Positions 1 to 9,162 of a DNA stretch of 64,000 nt are shown one piece after another. Each line of letters begins with the position of its first letter. Position 1 is the first letter of the stretch. The translations under genes and the position numbers were made by a program. A model generated the notes under the pieces. It was given only the letters and a program-made list of their open reading frames with translations. It ran no database searches and was not told the DNA's origin. The stretch covers positions 466,653 through 530,652 of the forward strand of contig AAXX01000002.1 in the NCBI GenBank assembly GCA_000169355.1. Reading direction: 5' to 3'. Source of the stretch: Flavobacteria bacterium BAL38. GTDB lineage: Bacteria; Bacteroidota; Bacteroidia; Flavobacteriales; Flavobacteriaceae.

Positions 1-120
1 GGGGATGATTTTGTAGTAAAAAAAACAACTAAAAGTTTTGAAGAAGGTGTTGATTTATCTGTAGATTCATTAGAGCGTGTAATATTGAAAAGAAAAGAAA
101 AATTAAGAGAGCATCTATAA
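1..120 (+). CDS. hpf: Ribosome hibernation promoting factor (HPF/RaiA family), 3' end only
   Basis: The first 40 codons of the window form an open frame that ends with TAA at 118-120; the 5' part lies outside the window. The residues read GDDFVVKKTTKSFEEGVDLS and then a basic tail ending KRKEKLREHL. This matches the C-terminal half of short HPF/RaiA-type proteins, which bind the 30S subunit and inactivate ribosomes in stationary phase. Its position just upstream of a tRNA-tuf cluster is familiar in Flavobacteria and supports the call. With only 40 residues visible the identification is probable, not certain. Confidence 0.6.
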   Translation, partial: GDDFVVKKTTKSFEEGVDLSVDSLERVILKRKEKLREHL

Positions 121-144
121 AAATAAAAAAAACATAAAAAATGT

Positions 145-174
145 TTTGATTCAAAAATAAATTATATACATTTG
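145..174 (+). promoter_or_regulatory. Bacteroidota-type promoter of the tRNA-tuf operon
   Basis: TTTG at 145-148, an 18-base spacer and TACATTTG at 167-174 match the primary sigma factor consensus of Bacteroidota (TTTG / TAnnTTTG). Transcription would start near 178-182 and read tRNA-Thr, tRNA-Tyr, tRNA-Thr and tuf. Confidence 0.75.
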
Positions 175-175
175 C

Positions 176-202
176 AGTCCGTTAGAAATAGCGGACTTTT
201 TA
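176..202 (+). promoter_or_regulatory. Leader hairpin with T-run ahead of the tRNA cluster
   Basis: AGTCCG (176-181) pairs with CGGACT (192-197) across a 10-base loop and runs straight into TTTTTAT. It lies at the very 5' end of the predicted transcript and looks like a weak intrinsic terminator. It could act as an attenuator or a 5' stabilising stem; the sequence does not decide. Confidence 0.45.
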
Positions 203-212
203 TATTTAAGTT

Positions 213-286
213 GCCGGTGTAGCTCAGCTGGCTAGAGCAGCTGATTTGTAATCAGCAGGTCGTGGGTTCGAGTCCCTCCATCGGCT
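213..286 (+). tRNA. tRNA-Thr (anticodon TGT)
   Basis: The acceptor stem GCCGGTG (213-219) pairs with CATCGGC (279-285) with one G-T wobble. The anticodon arm has loop TTTGTAA, giving TGT, and the T-loop is GGTTCGAGTC-like. CCA is not encoded. It is the first gene of the tRNA-tuf transcript. Confidence 0.95.
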
Positions 287-318
287 CAAGTTTTTAAGTA
301 ACTGAATGTAAAAGGTTT

Positions 319-400
319 GGGGAGATACTCAAGCGGCCAACGAGGGCGGACTGTAAATCCGCTGACTACGTCTTCGCAGGTTCGAATCCTGCTCTCCCCA
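319..400 (+). tRNA. tRNA-Tyr (anticodon GTA)
   Basis: The acceptor stem GGGGAGA pairs perfectly with TCTCCCC. The anticodon loop CTGTAAA gives GTA, and there is the long variable arm typical of class II tRNAs (82 nt in total). Confidence 0.95.
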
Positions 401-472
401 CGAGATTTTGAATTTAGAGTGATGGGTTTAGTTTTTTCTAAATTCTGACGGCTAACTTCTGAATACACAAAA

Positions 473-544
473 GCCGGTGTAGCTCAGGGGTAGAGTGCTT
501 CCTTGGTAAGGAAGAGGTCACGGGTTCAATTCCCGTCATTGGCT
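473..544 (+). tRNA. tRNA-Thr (anticodon GGT)
   Basis: The acceptor stem GCCGGTG pairs with CATTGGC with two wobbles. The anticodon loop TTGGTAA gives GGT. In E. coli the equivalent cluster is thrU-tyrU-glyT-thrT-tufB; here the glycine tRNA between Tyr and this Thr gene is absent. Confidence 0.95.
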
Positions 545-601
545 CTTAAAAAAGTTTATTTTTTGAACACTAATATATAACTAAGATTAAATTATTAAAT
601 C

Positions 602-1789
602 ATGGCAAAAGAAACCTTTGATCGTTCGAAGCCCCATTTAAATATTGGAACTATCGGACACGTTGACCACGGTAAAACTACCTTAACAGCTGCAATTACT
701 AAAGTATTAGCTGATGCTGGTTTATCAGAAGCAAAATCATTTGATCAAATTGATAATGCTCCAGAAGAAAAAGAAAGAGGTATTACTATTAATACTTCAC
801 ACGTAGAATATTCTACAGCTAACCGTCACTACGCTCACGTTGACTGTCCAGGTCACGCGGATTACGTTAAGAACATGGTTACAGGTGCTGCTCAAATGGA
901 CGGTGCTATCTTAGTAGTTGCTGCTACAGATGGTCCTATGCCACAAACAAGAGAGCACATCCTTTTAGGTCGTCAAGTAGGTGTGCCTAGAATGGTTGTA
1001 TTCATGAACAAAGTGGATATGGTTGATGATGCTGAATTATTAGAATTAGTAGAAATGGAAATTAGAGATTTATTATCTTTCTATCAATATGATGGAGATA
1101 ATGGTCCAGTTATCCAAGGTTCTGCTTTAGGTGGATTGAATGGTGATCCAAAATGGGTTGCTACTATCATGGAATTAATGGAAGCTGTTGATAACTGGAT
1201 TGAATTACCAGTTCGTGACGTTGAAAAACCTTTCTTAATGCCAGTTGAAGATGTATTTACAATTACTGGTCGTGGAACTGTTGCTACAGGTCGTATCGAA
1301 ACTGGTGTTGCTAATACAGGAGATCCAGTTGAAATCATTGGTATGGGTGCAGATAAATTAACTTCTACTATTACAGGAGTTGAGATGTTCCGTAAAATCC
1401 TTGATAGAGGTGAAGCTGGTGATAACGTAGGTTTATTATTAAGAGGTATCGCTAAAGAAGATATTAAAAGAGGAATGGTAATTGTTAAGCCAGGATCTGT
1501 TAAGCCACACGCTCATTTCAAAGCTGAGGTATATATCTTGAAAAAAGAAGAAGGTGGACGTCATACTCCATTCCATAATAACTACCGTCCTCAGTTCTAT
1601 GTACGTACAACTGACGTAACGGGTACTATTTCTTTACCAGCTGGTGTAGAGATGGTTATGCCTGGTGATAACTTAACAATTGATGTTACTTTGTTAAGTC
1701 CTATCGCTTTATCAGTAGGTTTACGTTTCGCTATCCGTGAAGGTGGTAGAACAGTAGGTGCTGGTCAGGTTACTGAAATTTTAGACTAA
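602..1789 (+). CDS. tuf: Translation elongation factor Tu
   Basis: This 395-residue GTPase delivers aminoacyl-tRNA to the ribosomal A site. The G motifs are all visible: GHVDHGKT near residue 19, the switch II PGHADY, and NKVD for guanine recognition. They are followed by the two beta-barrel domains and the usual C-terminal VTEILD-like end. Length is normal for the family. The ATG at 602 lies 57 bases after tRNA-Thr in an A-rich leader without a Shine-Dalgarno sequence, as expected in Bacteroidota, so tuf is probably expressed from the tRNA promoter. A strong terminator follows at 1809. Confidence 0.98.
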   Translation: MAKETFDRSKPHLNIGTIGHVDHGKTTLTAAITKVLADAGLSEAKSFDQIDNAPEEKERGITINTSHVEYSTANRHYAHVDCPGHADYVKNMVTGAAQMDGAILVVAATDGPMPQTREHILLGRQVGVPRMVVFMNKVDMVDDAELLELVEMEIRDLLSFYQYDGDNGPVIQGSALGGLNGDPKWVATIMELMEAVDNWIELPVRDVEKPFLMPVEDVFTITGRGTVATGRIETGVANTGDPVEIIGMGADKLTSTITGVEMFRKILDRGEAGDNVGLLLRGIAKEDIKRGMVIVKPGSVKPHAHFKAEVYILKKEEGGRHTPFHNNYRPQFYVRTTDVTGTISLPAGVEMVMPGDNLTIDVTLLSPIALSVGLRFAIREGGRTVGAGQVTEILD

Positions 1790-1808
1790 TTATAAGTCAA
1801 TAATAATT

Positions 1809-1836
1809 AAACCAGCAGTTTTGCTGCTGGTTTTTT
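1809..1836 (+). terminator. Intrinsic terminator after tuf
   Basis: AAACCAGCAG (1809-1818) pairs with CTGCTGG and the following T's across a 5-base loop, and six T's follow at 1831-1836. It separates tuf from the tRNA-Trp/secE transcript. Confidence 0.9.
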
Positions 1837-1841
1837 AACAT

Positions 1842-1913
1842 ACGGGCGTAGTACAAGGGCTAGTATAGTGGTCTCCAAAACCATTGATGGGGGTTCGAAT
1901 CCCTCCGCCCGTG
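1842..1913 (+). tRNA. tRNA-Trp (anticodon CCA)
   Basis: The acceptor stem ACGGGCG pairs with CGCCCGT, the anticodon loop CTCCAAA gives CCA, and the discriminator is G. It lies directly upstream of secE, the usual place in many bacteria. Confidence 0.95.
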
Positions 1914-1928
1914 CAAATAAAGATTAAA

Positions 1929-2123
1929 ATGACAAAAGTAGTTAATTACATATCTGAAGCTTTTCATGAATTGAAAACTAATGTAACTTGGCCAATTTGG
2001 GCTGATGTACAACGTTTAACAATAATTGTGGCTGTATTTTCAATTGTTTTCGCCTTATTAACTTGGGGTGTTGATGAATTATTTGTAAAAGCTCTTGAAG
2101 GTTTTTTTAACATTTTAAAATAA
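1929..2123 (+). CDS. secE: Preprotein translocase subunit SecE
   Basis: This 64-residue protein has the SecE pattern: a short amphipathic N-terminus with the conserved ELKTNVTWP segment, then one membrane helix at about residues 30-46. It stabilises SecY in the inner-membrane Sec channel. The start chosen is the ATG at 1929, 15 bases after tRNA-Trp; a longer frame opening at 1884 would begin inside the tRNA and is rejected. nusG follows after 10 bases, giving the conserved secE-nusG pair. Confidence 0.95.
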   Translation: MTKVVNYISEAFHELKTNVTWPIWADVQRLTIIVAVFSIVFALLTWGVDELFVKALEGFFNILK

Positions 2124-2133
2124 TACTTATAGT

Positions 2134-2685
2134 ATGACTGATAATAATGTTAATAAATGGTATGTAGTAAGAGCTGTAAGTGGTCAGGAAAACAAAGTTA
2201 AAGCTTACATTGAAACAGAAACAGCTAGATTAGGTATGGCTGATTATATTTCTCAGGTTCTTGTTCCAACTGAAAAAGTTGTTACTGTGCGTGACGGGAA
2301 AAAAATAGCTAAGGATAAAGTATACTTTCCTGGTTATATTATGATCGAAGCTAATTTAACAGGTGAAATTCCTCATATTATCAAATCTATCCCTGGTGTT
2401 ATTGGCTTTTTAGGAGAAACTAAAGGAGGAGATGCTGTGCCGTTAAGACAATCTGAAGTAAATAGAATGTTAGGTAAAGTAGATGAGTTGTCTGTAAAAG
2501 TTGACAGTGTTGCTATACCATATAATATTGGTGAAACTGTAAAAGTAGTAGATGGACCGTTTAATGGTTTTAATGGTACTATTGAAAAAGTGAATGAAGA
2601 AAAGCGTAAACTAGAGGTAATGGTGAAAATTTTTGGAAGAAAAACACCATTAGAGTTGAGTTTTATGCAAGTTGAAAAAGTATAA
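2134..2685 (+). CDS. nusG: Transcription termination/antitermination protein NusG
   Basis: The 183-residue protein opens with KWYVVRAVSGQENKVKAYIE, the N-terminal NGN domain that binds the RNA polymerase clamp. It ends with a KOW domain (GETVKVVDGPFNGFNGTIE, about residues 130-150) that contacts Rho or ribosomal S10. NusG couples transcription to translation and modulates pausing and termination. Length is normal. It sits between secE and rplK as in most bacteria. Confidence 0.97.
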   Translation: MTDNNVNKWYVVRAVSGQENKVKAYIETETARLGMADYISQVLVPTEKVVTVRDGKKIAKDKVYFPGYIMIEANLTGEIPHIIKSIPGVIGFLGETKGGDAVPLRQSEVNRMLGKVDELSVKVDSVAIPYNIGETVKVVDGPFNGFNGTIEKVNEEKRKLEVMVKIFGRKTPLELSFMQVEKV

Positions 2686-2705
2686 TTTTCGTTACATATA
2701 TAAAT

Positions 2706-2735
2706 CACATCAATCGCTTCCAATTGATAGATGTG
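2706..2735 (+). promoter_or_regulatory. Hairpin in the rplK leader, candidate L1 autoregulatory site
   Basis: CACATC (2706-2711) can pair with GATGTG (2730-2735), and ATCAAT with ATTGAT inside, giving a bulged stem that ends 16 bases before the rplK start. In E. coli ribosomal L1 represses its own operon by binding a hairpin upstream of rplK. The position fits that role, but the sequence match to a known L1 site has not been tested. Confidence 0.35.
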
Positions 2736-2751
2736 CTAAATTTTTTTAAAA

Positions 2752-3189
2752 ATGGCAAAAGAAGTTAGTAAAGTAGTTAAACTACAAGTTAAGGGAGGTG
2801 CAGCGAATCCATCGCCACCGGTTGGACCTGCTTTGGGGGCTGCTGGGGTTAACATCATGGAGTTCTGTAAGCAGTTCAATGCTAGAACACAAGATAAACC
2901 TGGCAAAGTTTTACCAGTACAAATTACTGTGTATAAAGACAAGTCTTTTGACTTCGTTGTTAAAACGCCACCTGCTGCAATTCAATTATTAGAAGCAGCT
3001 AAATTAAAGTCTGGTTCTGGTGAACCAAATCGTAAAAAAGTTGCAAGTGTTACTTGGGACCAAATTAAAGCTATTGCTGAAGACAAAATGGCCGATCTAA
3101 ATGCGTTTACATTAGAGAAAGCTATGAGTATGATTGCAGGTACAGCTAGATCTATGGGTATAACAGTAACAGGGAATGCTCCTTTTTAA
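2752..3189 (+). CDS. rplK: 50S ribosomal protein L11
   Basis: The 145-residue protein begins [20 protein letters not shown], with the glycine/proline-rich L11 signature [20 protein letters not shown] close behind (split here only for length). L11 binds the GTPase-associated region of 23S rRNA and is needed for factor-dependent GTP hydrolysis and the stringent response. rplA follows 19 bases downstream, the standard L11 operon pair. Confidence 0.98.
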   Translation: MAKEVSKVVKLQVKGGAANPSPPVGPALGAAGVNIMEFCKQFNARTQDKPGKVLPVQITVYKDKSFDFVVKTPPAAIQLLEAAKLKSGSGEPNRKKVASVTWDQIKAIAEDKMADLNAFTLEKAMSMIAGTARSMGITVTGNAPF

Positions 3190-3208
3190 TCGTTAAAAGA
3201 ATTAGACA

Positions 3209-3898
3209 ATGGCAAAATTGACAAAAAAGCAAAAAGAGGCTGCAGCAAAAATTGAGAAGAATAAACTTTATAGTTTAAAAGATGCTTCTGCATTAATTAA
3301 ACAAGTTGCTTCTGCAAAATTTGATGAGTCTGTTGATATCGCAGTTAAATTAGGGGTAGATCCAAGAAAAGCGAATCAAATGGTAAGAGGGGTTGTAACA
3401 TTACCTCACGGAACTGGTAAAGATGTAAGAGTTTTAGCTCTTGTTACTCCAGATAAAGAAGCGGAAGCTAAAGCTGCTGGTGCAGACCACGTAGGTTTAG
3501 ATGATTATCTTCAAAAAATCAAAGATGGTTGGACAGATGTTGATGTAATTATCACTATGCCAGCTGTTATGGGTAAATTAGGTCCATTAGGACGTGTTTT
3601 AGGGCCAAGAGGTTTAATGCCTAATCCTAAAACAGGAACTGTAACTATGGATGTTGCTAAAGCTGTTGCAGAAGTAAAAGCTGGTAAAATCGATTTCAAA
3701 GTTGATAAAACTGGTATCGTTCATGCAGGAATAGGTAGAGTATCTTTTGATGCTGATAAAATCTATGAAAATGCACACGAAATCGTTCAAACATTAATCA
3801 AATTAAAACCAACTGCAGCTAAAGGTACATATATTAAGTCTATTCACTTATCTTGTACAATGAGTCCTGCTATTGCTTTAGATCCTAAAGCAATATAA
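3209..3898 (+). CDS. rplA: 50S ribosomal protein L1
   Basis: The 229-residue protein has the L1 features: a basic N-terminus, [20 protein letters not shown], the [14 protein letters not shown] motif near residue 135 and [19 protein letters not shown]1 forms the mobile stalk that releases deacylated tRNA and is also a translational repressor of its own operon. It lies between rplK and rplJ with short gaps. Confidence 0.98.
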   Translation: MAKLTKKQKEAAAKIEKNKLYSLKDASALIKQVASAKFDESVDIAVKLGVDPRKANQMVRGVVTLPHGTGKDVRVLALVTPDKEAEAKAAGADHVGLDDYLQKIKDGWTDVDVIITMPAVMGKLGPLGRVLGPRGLMPNPKTGTVTMDVAKAVAEVKAGKIDFKVDKTGIVHAGIGRVSFDADKIYENAHEIVQTLIKLKPTAAKGTYIKSIHLSCTMSPAIALDPKAI

Positions 3899-3920
3899 TT
3901 GGTAGTTAAAAATTTTTAGT

Positions 3921-4418
3921 ATGACTAGAGAAGAAAAATCAATCGCGATTAAAGATTTAACTGCACAGTTAGCGGATGTTAATGTTATCTATTTAGCAGA
4001 CATTTCAGGACTAGATGCAGATACTACTTCAAACTTAAGAAGAGCTTGTTTTAAAGCAGGTATTAAATTAGAAGTTGTGAAGAATACATTACTTGAAAAA
4101 GCAATGGAAGCTTCTGATAGCGACTTTGGTGATTTATCAACAGTTCTTAAAGGAAATACTTCTATGTTTATTGCTGATACGGCTAATGGTCCAGCAAAAA
4201 TCATTAAAGAATTTCGTAAGAAAGGTGAAAAACCACTTTTTAAAGGAGCTTATATTAACCAAGAAATTTACATCGGTGATAATTTATTAGACAGCTTAGT
4301 AGCTATCAAGTCTAAAGAAGAAGTTATTGGAGAAATCATTGGATTATTACAATCTCCTGCTCAAAGAGTTATTGCAGCTCTTAAAAATCAACCTAACAAG
4401 GAAGAAGGAGCAGAATAA
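3921..4418 (+). CDS. rplJ: 50S ribosomal protein L10
   Basis: The 165-residue protein starts with MTREEKSIAIKDLTAQL and has the L10 core VNVIYLADISGLDADTTSNL. L10 anchors L7/L12 dimers to the 23S rRNA base of the stalk through its C-terminal helix (AQRVIAALKNQ). The start lies 22 bases after rplA, so it is probably co-transcribed; no separate L10 leader structure stands out. Confidence 0.97.
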   Translation: MTREEKSIAIKDLTAQLADVNVIYLADISGLDADTTSNLRRACFKAGIKLEVVKNTLLEKAMEASDSDFGDLSTVLKGNTSMFIADTANGPAKIIKEFRKKGEKPLFKGAYINQEIYIGDNLLDSLVAIKSKEEVIGEIIGLLQSPAQRVIAALKNQPNKEEGAE

Positions 4419-4473
4419 TAAGTACGCACAAATAAATTATATTTTTTACAAAACATTTTAAACGATAGAAAAA

Positions 4474-4845
4474 ATGGCAGATTTGAAACAATTCGCAGAA
4501 CAATTAGTTAACTTAACAGTTAAAGAAGTTAACGAATTAGCAACAATATTAAAAGATGAGTATGGTATCGAGCCTGCTGCTGCAGCTGTTGTAGTTGCTG
4601 CTGGTGGTGGAGATGCTGGAGCTGCTGCTGAGCAAACTGAATTTACAGTAGTATTAAAAGAAGCTGGTGCTTCTAAATTAGGAGTTGTTAAAGCAGTTAA
4701 AGAATTAACTGGTTTAGGTCTTAAAGAAGCAAAAGATTTAGTTGATGCTGCACCAACAAATGTAAAAGAAGGTGTTTCTAAAGATGAGGCTGAAGGTCTT
4801 AAGAAAGCTTTAGAAGAAGCTGGAGCTGTAGTTGAGTTAAAATAA
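4474..4845 (+). CDS. rplL: 50S ribosomal protein L7/L12
   Basis: The 123-residue acidic protein has the N-terminal dimerisation part ([20 protein letters not shown]), an alanine-rich hinge with [10 protein letters not shown] at about residues 32-42, and the C-terminal factor-binding domain ([20 protein letters not shown] ... [12 protein letters not shown]). It recruits translational GTPases. Length and order after rplJ are canonical, and a long hairpin follows before rpoB. Confidence 0.98.
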   Translation: MADLKQFAEQLVNLTVKEVNELATILKDEYGIEPAAAAVVVAAGGGDAGAAAEQTEFTVVLKEAGASKLGVVKAVKELTGLGLKEAKDLVDAAPTNVKEGVSKDEAEGLKKALEEAGAVVELK

Positions 4846-4866
4846 TTTTTACTCATTAATAAGCTA

Positions 4867-4908
4867 GGTTTAGGTCTTGGGAGTGTTCTCAAAGACCTAA
4901 ACCATTTT
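4867..4908 (+). terminator. Attenuator-like hairpin between rplL and rpoB
   Basis: A perfect 12-bp stem pairs GGTTTAGGTCTT (4867-4878) with 4892-4903, followed only by CATTTTG. The T-run is weak, so partial termination is more likely than full. A similar attenuator lowers rpoBC expression relative to ribosomal proteins in E. coli. The rest of the 240-base spacer shows no gene. Confidence 0.6.
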
Positions 4909-5085
4909 GCGTATATTAAATTATTGTATTTTTTATGCGTTTTAAGGTAAACAATAACGAAGAAAAAAATTAAACTATCTTTCCTGGTTTATTTTAAAGA
5001 TGTATTGTTTATTAAAAAGGAAGTATTATTAAAACAGTGTATTTACACAAAAATTACTTTTTTTAAATCAAAATTTTATCCATTG

Positions 5086-8000
5086 ATGATTGCTAATCAG
5101 ACTGAAAGATTAAATTTTGCTTCTACTAAGAACATTCCTCAATATCCAGATTTTCTAGATATTCAGGTAAAATCGTTTAAAGATTTTTTCCAATTGGAAA
5201 CTAAATCTGACGAAAGAGGCAACGAAGGGCTGTATAATACCTTCATGGAAAACTTTCCAATTACGGATACGAGAAATCAGTTCGTATTAGAATTCCTAGA
5301 TTATTTTATTGATCCACCTAGATATACCATCGAAGAGTGTATTGACAGAGGTTTAACGTATAGCGTTCCTCTTAAAGCTAGACTAAAATTATATTGTACT
5401 GACCCTGAACACGAGGATTTTGAAACAATCGTTCAAGATGTGTATTTAGGAACAATACCATATATGACTCCTAGTGGTACATTCGTAATTAATGGTGCTG
5501 AGCGTGTAGTTGTATCGCAATTACATAGATCTCCAGGTGTATTCTTTGGACAGTCTTTCCATGCAAATGGAACTAAATTGTATTCTGCCAGAATTATTCC
5601 TTTTAAAGGTTCTTGGATTGAATTCGCTACTGATATCAATAACGTAATGTATGCGTATATTGATAGAAAGAAAAAATTACCTGTTACTACTTTATTTAGA
5701 GCAATCGGATTTGAAAGAGATAAAGATATCTTGGAAATTTTCGACTTAGCAGAAGAAATTAAAGTTTCTAAAACTGGTATTAAAAAATATGCTGGAAGAA
5801 GACTTGCTGCTCGTGTATTAAATACATGGCATGAAGATTTCGTAGATGAAGATACTGGAGAAGTAGTTTCTATCGAACGTAACGAAATTATCTTAGATCG
5901 TGATACAATACTTGATAAAGATAATATTGAAGAAATAATTGAAGCAGACGTAAAAACTATCCTTTTACATAAAGAGGATAACAACGCGGCTGATTATACA
6001 ATTATTCACAATACGTTACAAAAAGATCCAACAAACTCTGAAAAAGAGGCTGTTGAACATATTTACAGACAATTACGTAACGCGGAACCGCCTGATGAGG
6101 AAACGGCTCGTGGTATTATAGATAAATTGTTCTTCTCTGATCAACGTTATAACTTAGGTGAAGTTGGTCGTTACAGAATGAACAAAAAGTTAAACCTTGA
6201 TATTCCAATGGAAAAACAAGTTTTAACGAAAGAAGATATTATTACAATCGTTAAATATTTGATCGAATTAATCAACTCTAAAGCAGAGATTGATGATATT
6301 GATCACTTATCAAACCGTCGTGTAAGAACAGTTGGTGAGCAATTATCAGCTCAGTTCGGAGTAGGTTTAGCTCGTATGGCTAGAACTATCCGTGAAAGAA
6401 TGAATGTTCGTGATAACGAGGTGTTTACACCAATCGATTTGATTAATGCTAAAACATTATCATCGGTTATTAACTCATTCTTTGGAACTAACCAGTTATC
6501 TCAGTTCATGGACCAAACGAATCCATTAGCAGAGATTACACACAAACGTCGTTTATCTGCCCTTGGACCTGGAGGTTTATCTAGAGAAAGAGCTGGTTTC
6601 GAGGTTCGTGACGTTCACTACACGCACTACGGAAGACTTTGTCCAATTGAAACACCAGAGGGACCAAACATTGGTTTGATTTCATCTTTAGGAGTTTATG
6701 CTAAAGTTAACGGAATGGGATTCATCGAAACACCTTACCGTAAGGTAACAGAAGGTGTAGTAGATTTACAATCAACTCCTGTTTACTTAAGTGCAGAAGA
6801 AGAAGAAGGTAAAATGATTGCTCAGGCAAACATTGAAATGGATGCAAATGGTAAAATTACTGCAGATAAAGTAATTGCTCGTGAAGAAGGTGATTTCCCA
6901 GTTGTTGATCCAACTGAAATTCATTACACAGACGTAGCTCCAAATCAAATTGCTTCTATATCGGCTTCATTGATTCCTTTCTTAGAGCATGATGATGCGA
7001 ACCGTGCGTTGATGGGATCTAACATGATGCGTCAGGCCGTTCCATTATTACGTCCTGAAGCTCCAATTGTAGGTACTGGTTTAGAAAGACAAGTTGCTTC
7101 TGATTCAAGAGTATTAATCAATGCGGAAGGTAACGGAACTGTTGAGTATGTTGATGCTAATATGATTACTATCAAATACGACAGAACTGAAGAAGAACGT
7201 ATGGTAAGCTTTGATTCAGATGACAAAACGTATCAATTAATCAAATATAGAAAAACCAACCAAAGTACTTGTATCAACCTTAAACCTATCGTAAGAAAAG
7301 GAGACAGAGTTGCTAAAGGGCAAGTATTATGTGAAGGTTATGCTACTCAAAACGGAGAATTAGCAATCGGAAGAAACTTAAAAGTGGCGTTCATGCCATG
7401 GAAAGGGTACAACTTCGAGGATGCAATTGTAATTTCTGAAAAAGTAGTACGTGATGACATTTTTACATCATTACATATTGATGATTATACATTAGAAGTT
7501 CGTGATACTAAATTAGGTAACGAAGAATTAACTAATGATATTCCAAACGTTTCTGAAGAAGCTACTAAAGATTTAGATGAAAACGGTATGATTAGAATTG
7601 GTGCAGAGGTTAAACCTGGCGACATTTTAATCGGAAAAATTACACCAAAAGGAGAATCAGATCCTACTCCAGAAGAAAAACTTTTAAGAGCTATCTTCGG
7701 TGATAAAGCAGGTGATGTAAAAGATGCTTCATTAAAAGCGTCTCCATCTTTACACGGTGTGGTTTTAGATAAAAAATTATTTGCGAAAGCAGTAAAAGAT
7801 AAGAGAAAACGTTCTAAAGACAAAGAAGACGTTGATAAATTAGAAACTGAATTTGAAGTTAAGTATACTGACTTGAAAGACAAATTAATTGAAAAATTAT
7901 TTGTTATCATCGATGGTAAAACTTCTCAAGGTGTAATGAACGATTTAGGGGAAGAAGTATTACCAAAAGGTAAAAAATTCACTAAAAAGATGTTACAAGG

Positions 8001-8898
8001 AGTAGAAGATTTTGCTCACTTAACTAAAGGTCAGTGGACAACAGATGAGCATACCAATGCAATGGTGAACGACTTAATTCACAACTACAAAATCAAATTA
8101 AACGATTTACAAGGTTGGTTAAGAAGAGAGAAATTTACAATTACTGTTGGAGATGAATTACCTTCTGGAATTTTAAAACTTGCTAAAGTTTACATCGCTA
8201 AGAAACGTAAATTAAAAGTAGGGGATAAAATGGCAGGACGTCACGGTAACAAAGGTATTGTTGCAAAAATCGTTCGTCATGAAGATATGCCATTCTTAGA
8301 AGACGGAACACCAGTAGATATCGTATTGAATCCACTTGGAGTACCATCTCGTATGAACATCGGTCAGATTTATGAAACAGTTCTTGGTTGGGCTGGACAA
8401 AAATTGAACAAGAAATTTGCTACTCCAATTTTTGACGGTGCTACTTTAGATCAAATTAATGAATTTACAGACGAAGCTGGAATTCCAAGATTCGGTCATA
8501 CGTATTTGTATGATGGAGGAACTGGAGAGCGTTTCCACCAACGTGCAACTGTGGGTGTAATTTACATGTTGAAATTAGGACATATGGTAGATGATAAAAT
8601 GCACGCACGTTCAATTGGTCCATACTCGTTAATTACACAACAGCCATTAGGAGGTAAAGCTCAATTTGGAGGTCAGCGTTTTGGAGAGATGGAGGTTTGG
8701 GCACTTGAAGCATATGGCGCATCAAGTACTTTAAGAGAAATCTTGACTGTTAAATCGGATGACGTAATTGGTAGAGCTAAAACTTACGAAGCAATCGTTA
8801 AGGGTGAAACTATGCCAGAACCAGGATTACCAGAATCATTCAATGTATTAATGCATGAATTGAAAGGTCTTGGATTAGACATCAGATTAGAAGAATAA
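5086..8898 (+). CDS. rpoB: DNA-directed RNA polymerase subunit beta
   Basis: The 1270-residue beta subunit is recognised throughout, including the rifampicin region ([20 protein letters not shown]), [14 protein letters not shown] switch sequences and the C-terminal [20 protein letters not shown]. The residues most often changed in rifampicin resistance have their usual wild-type identity. The frame is open from 5005, but the ATG at 5086 ([13 protein letters not shown]) fits Flavobacterium homologues, and the upstream residues are AT-rich and family-unlike. rpoC follows after a 264-base spacer. Confidence 0.97.
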   Translation: MIANQTERLNFASTKNIPQYPDFLDIQVKSFKDFFQLETKSDERGNEGLYNTFMENFPITDTRNQFVLEFLDYFIDPPRYTIEECIDRGLTYSVPLKARLKLYCTDPEHEDFETIVQDVYLGTIPYMTPSGTFVINGAERVVVSQLHRSPGVFFGQSFHANGTKLYSARIIPFKGSWIEFATDINNVMYAYIDRKKKLPVTTLFRAIGFERDKDILEIFDLAEEIKVSKTGIKKYAGRRLAARVLNTWHEDFVDEDTGEVVSIERNEIILDRDTILDKDNIEEIIEADVKTILLHKEDNNAADYTIIHNTLQKDPTNSEKEAVEHIYRQLRNAEPPDEETARGIIDKLFFSDQRYNLGEVGRYRMNKKLNLDIPMEKQVLTKEDIITIVKYLIELINSKAEIDDIDHLSNRRVRTVGEQLSAQFGVGLARMARTIRERMNVRDNEVFTPIDLINAKTLSSVINSFFGTNQLSQFMDQTNPLAEITHKRRLSALGPGGLSRERAGFEVRDVHYTHYGRLCPIETPEGPNIGLISSLGVYAKVNGMGFIETPYRKVTEGVVDLQSTPVYLSAEEEEGKMIAQANIEMDANGKITADKVIAREEGDFPVVDPTEIHYTDVAPNQIASISASLIPFLEHDDANRALMGSNMMRQAVPLLRPEAPIVGTGLERQVASDSRVLINAEGNGTVEYVDANMITIKYDRTEEERMVSFDSDDKTYQLIKYRKTNQSTCINLKPIVRKGDRVAKGQVLCEGYATQNGELAIGRNLKVAFMPWKGYNFEDAIVISEKVVRDDIFTSLHIDDYTLEVRDTKLGNEELTNDIPNVSEEATKDLDENGMIRIGAEVKPGDILIGKITPKGESDPTPEEKLLRAIFGDKAGDVKDASLKASPSLHGVVLDKKLFAKAVKDKRKRSKDKEDVDKLETEFEVKYTDLKDKLIEKLFVIIDGKTSQGVMNDLGEEVLPKGKKFTKKMLQGVEDFAHLTKGQWTTDEHTNAMVNDLIHNYKIKLNDLQGWLRREKFTITVGDELPSGILKLAKVYIAKKRKLKVGDKMAGRHGNKGIVAKIVRHEDMPFLEDGTPVDIVLNPLGVPSRMNIGQIYETVLGWAGQKLNKKFATPIFDGATLDQINEFTDEAGIPRFGHTYLYDGGTGERFHQRATVGVIYMLKLGHMVDDKMHARSIGPYSLITQQPLGGKAQFGGQRFGEMEVWALEAYGASSTLREILTVKSDDVIGRAKTYEAIVKGETMPEPGLPESFNVLMHELKGLGLDIRLEE

Positions 8899-9162
8899 TT
8901 ATAGTAAACAGTCACAGTCGCAGTATGCAGTTCAATCTGAAAACTGCGACTGAAAACTGAATACTTTTTCAAAATAAAGTTTTTAAGGATTTATAACCGT
9001 AAACCGTTCCGATTTTTTATTTAAACCTTGTGGTTTTTATAATTAGCACTTCAAAATTTAGGTTTGAAGTTTAGAGAAGTAATCCGAGTCAACAGAATAG
9101 TAGTATGACTACAGCTGTTCAGAATCAATTTTTAATTGCAAAATAAATCAATAGTAAAAACT
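8899..9162. repeat. rpoB-rpoC spacer with inverted word-like repeats
   Basis: There is no gene here. CAGTCGCAGT (8915-8924) is perfectly inverted at 8943-8952, then GAAAACTGAATACT follows, a word family seen in other spacers of this genome type. A second inverted pair, ACTTCAAA (9048-9055) with TTTGAAGT (9063-9070), lies nearer rpoC. The spacing is long for rpoB-rpoC, but read-through is expected because no T-run terminator is present. Confidence 0.7.

Noticed and set aside
286..468. Minus-strand frame across the tRNA cluster
   Set aside because: It is antisense to tRNA-Tyr and spacer repeats and has no recognisable protein features.
1884..1928. Longer N-terminus for secE
   Set aside because: The extra codons would begin inside tRNA-Trp; the ATG at 1929 gives the normal 64-residue protein.
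4093..4290. Frame overlapping rplJ, and similar shadows in tuf, rplK, rpoB, rpoC and scpA
   Set aside because: They are out-of-frame or antisense by-products of well-identified genes.
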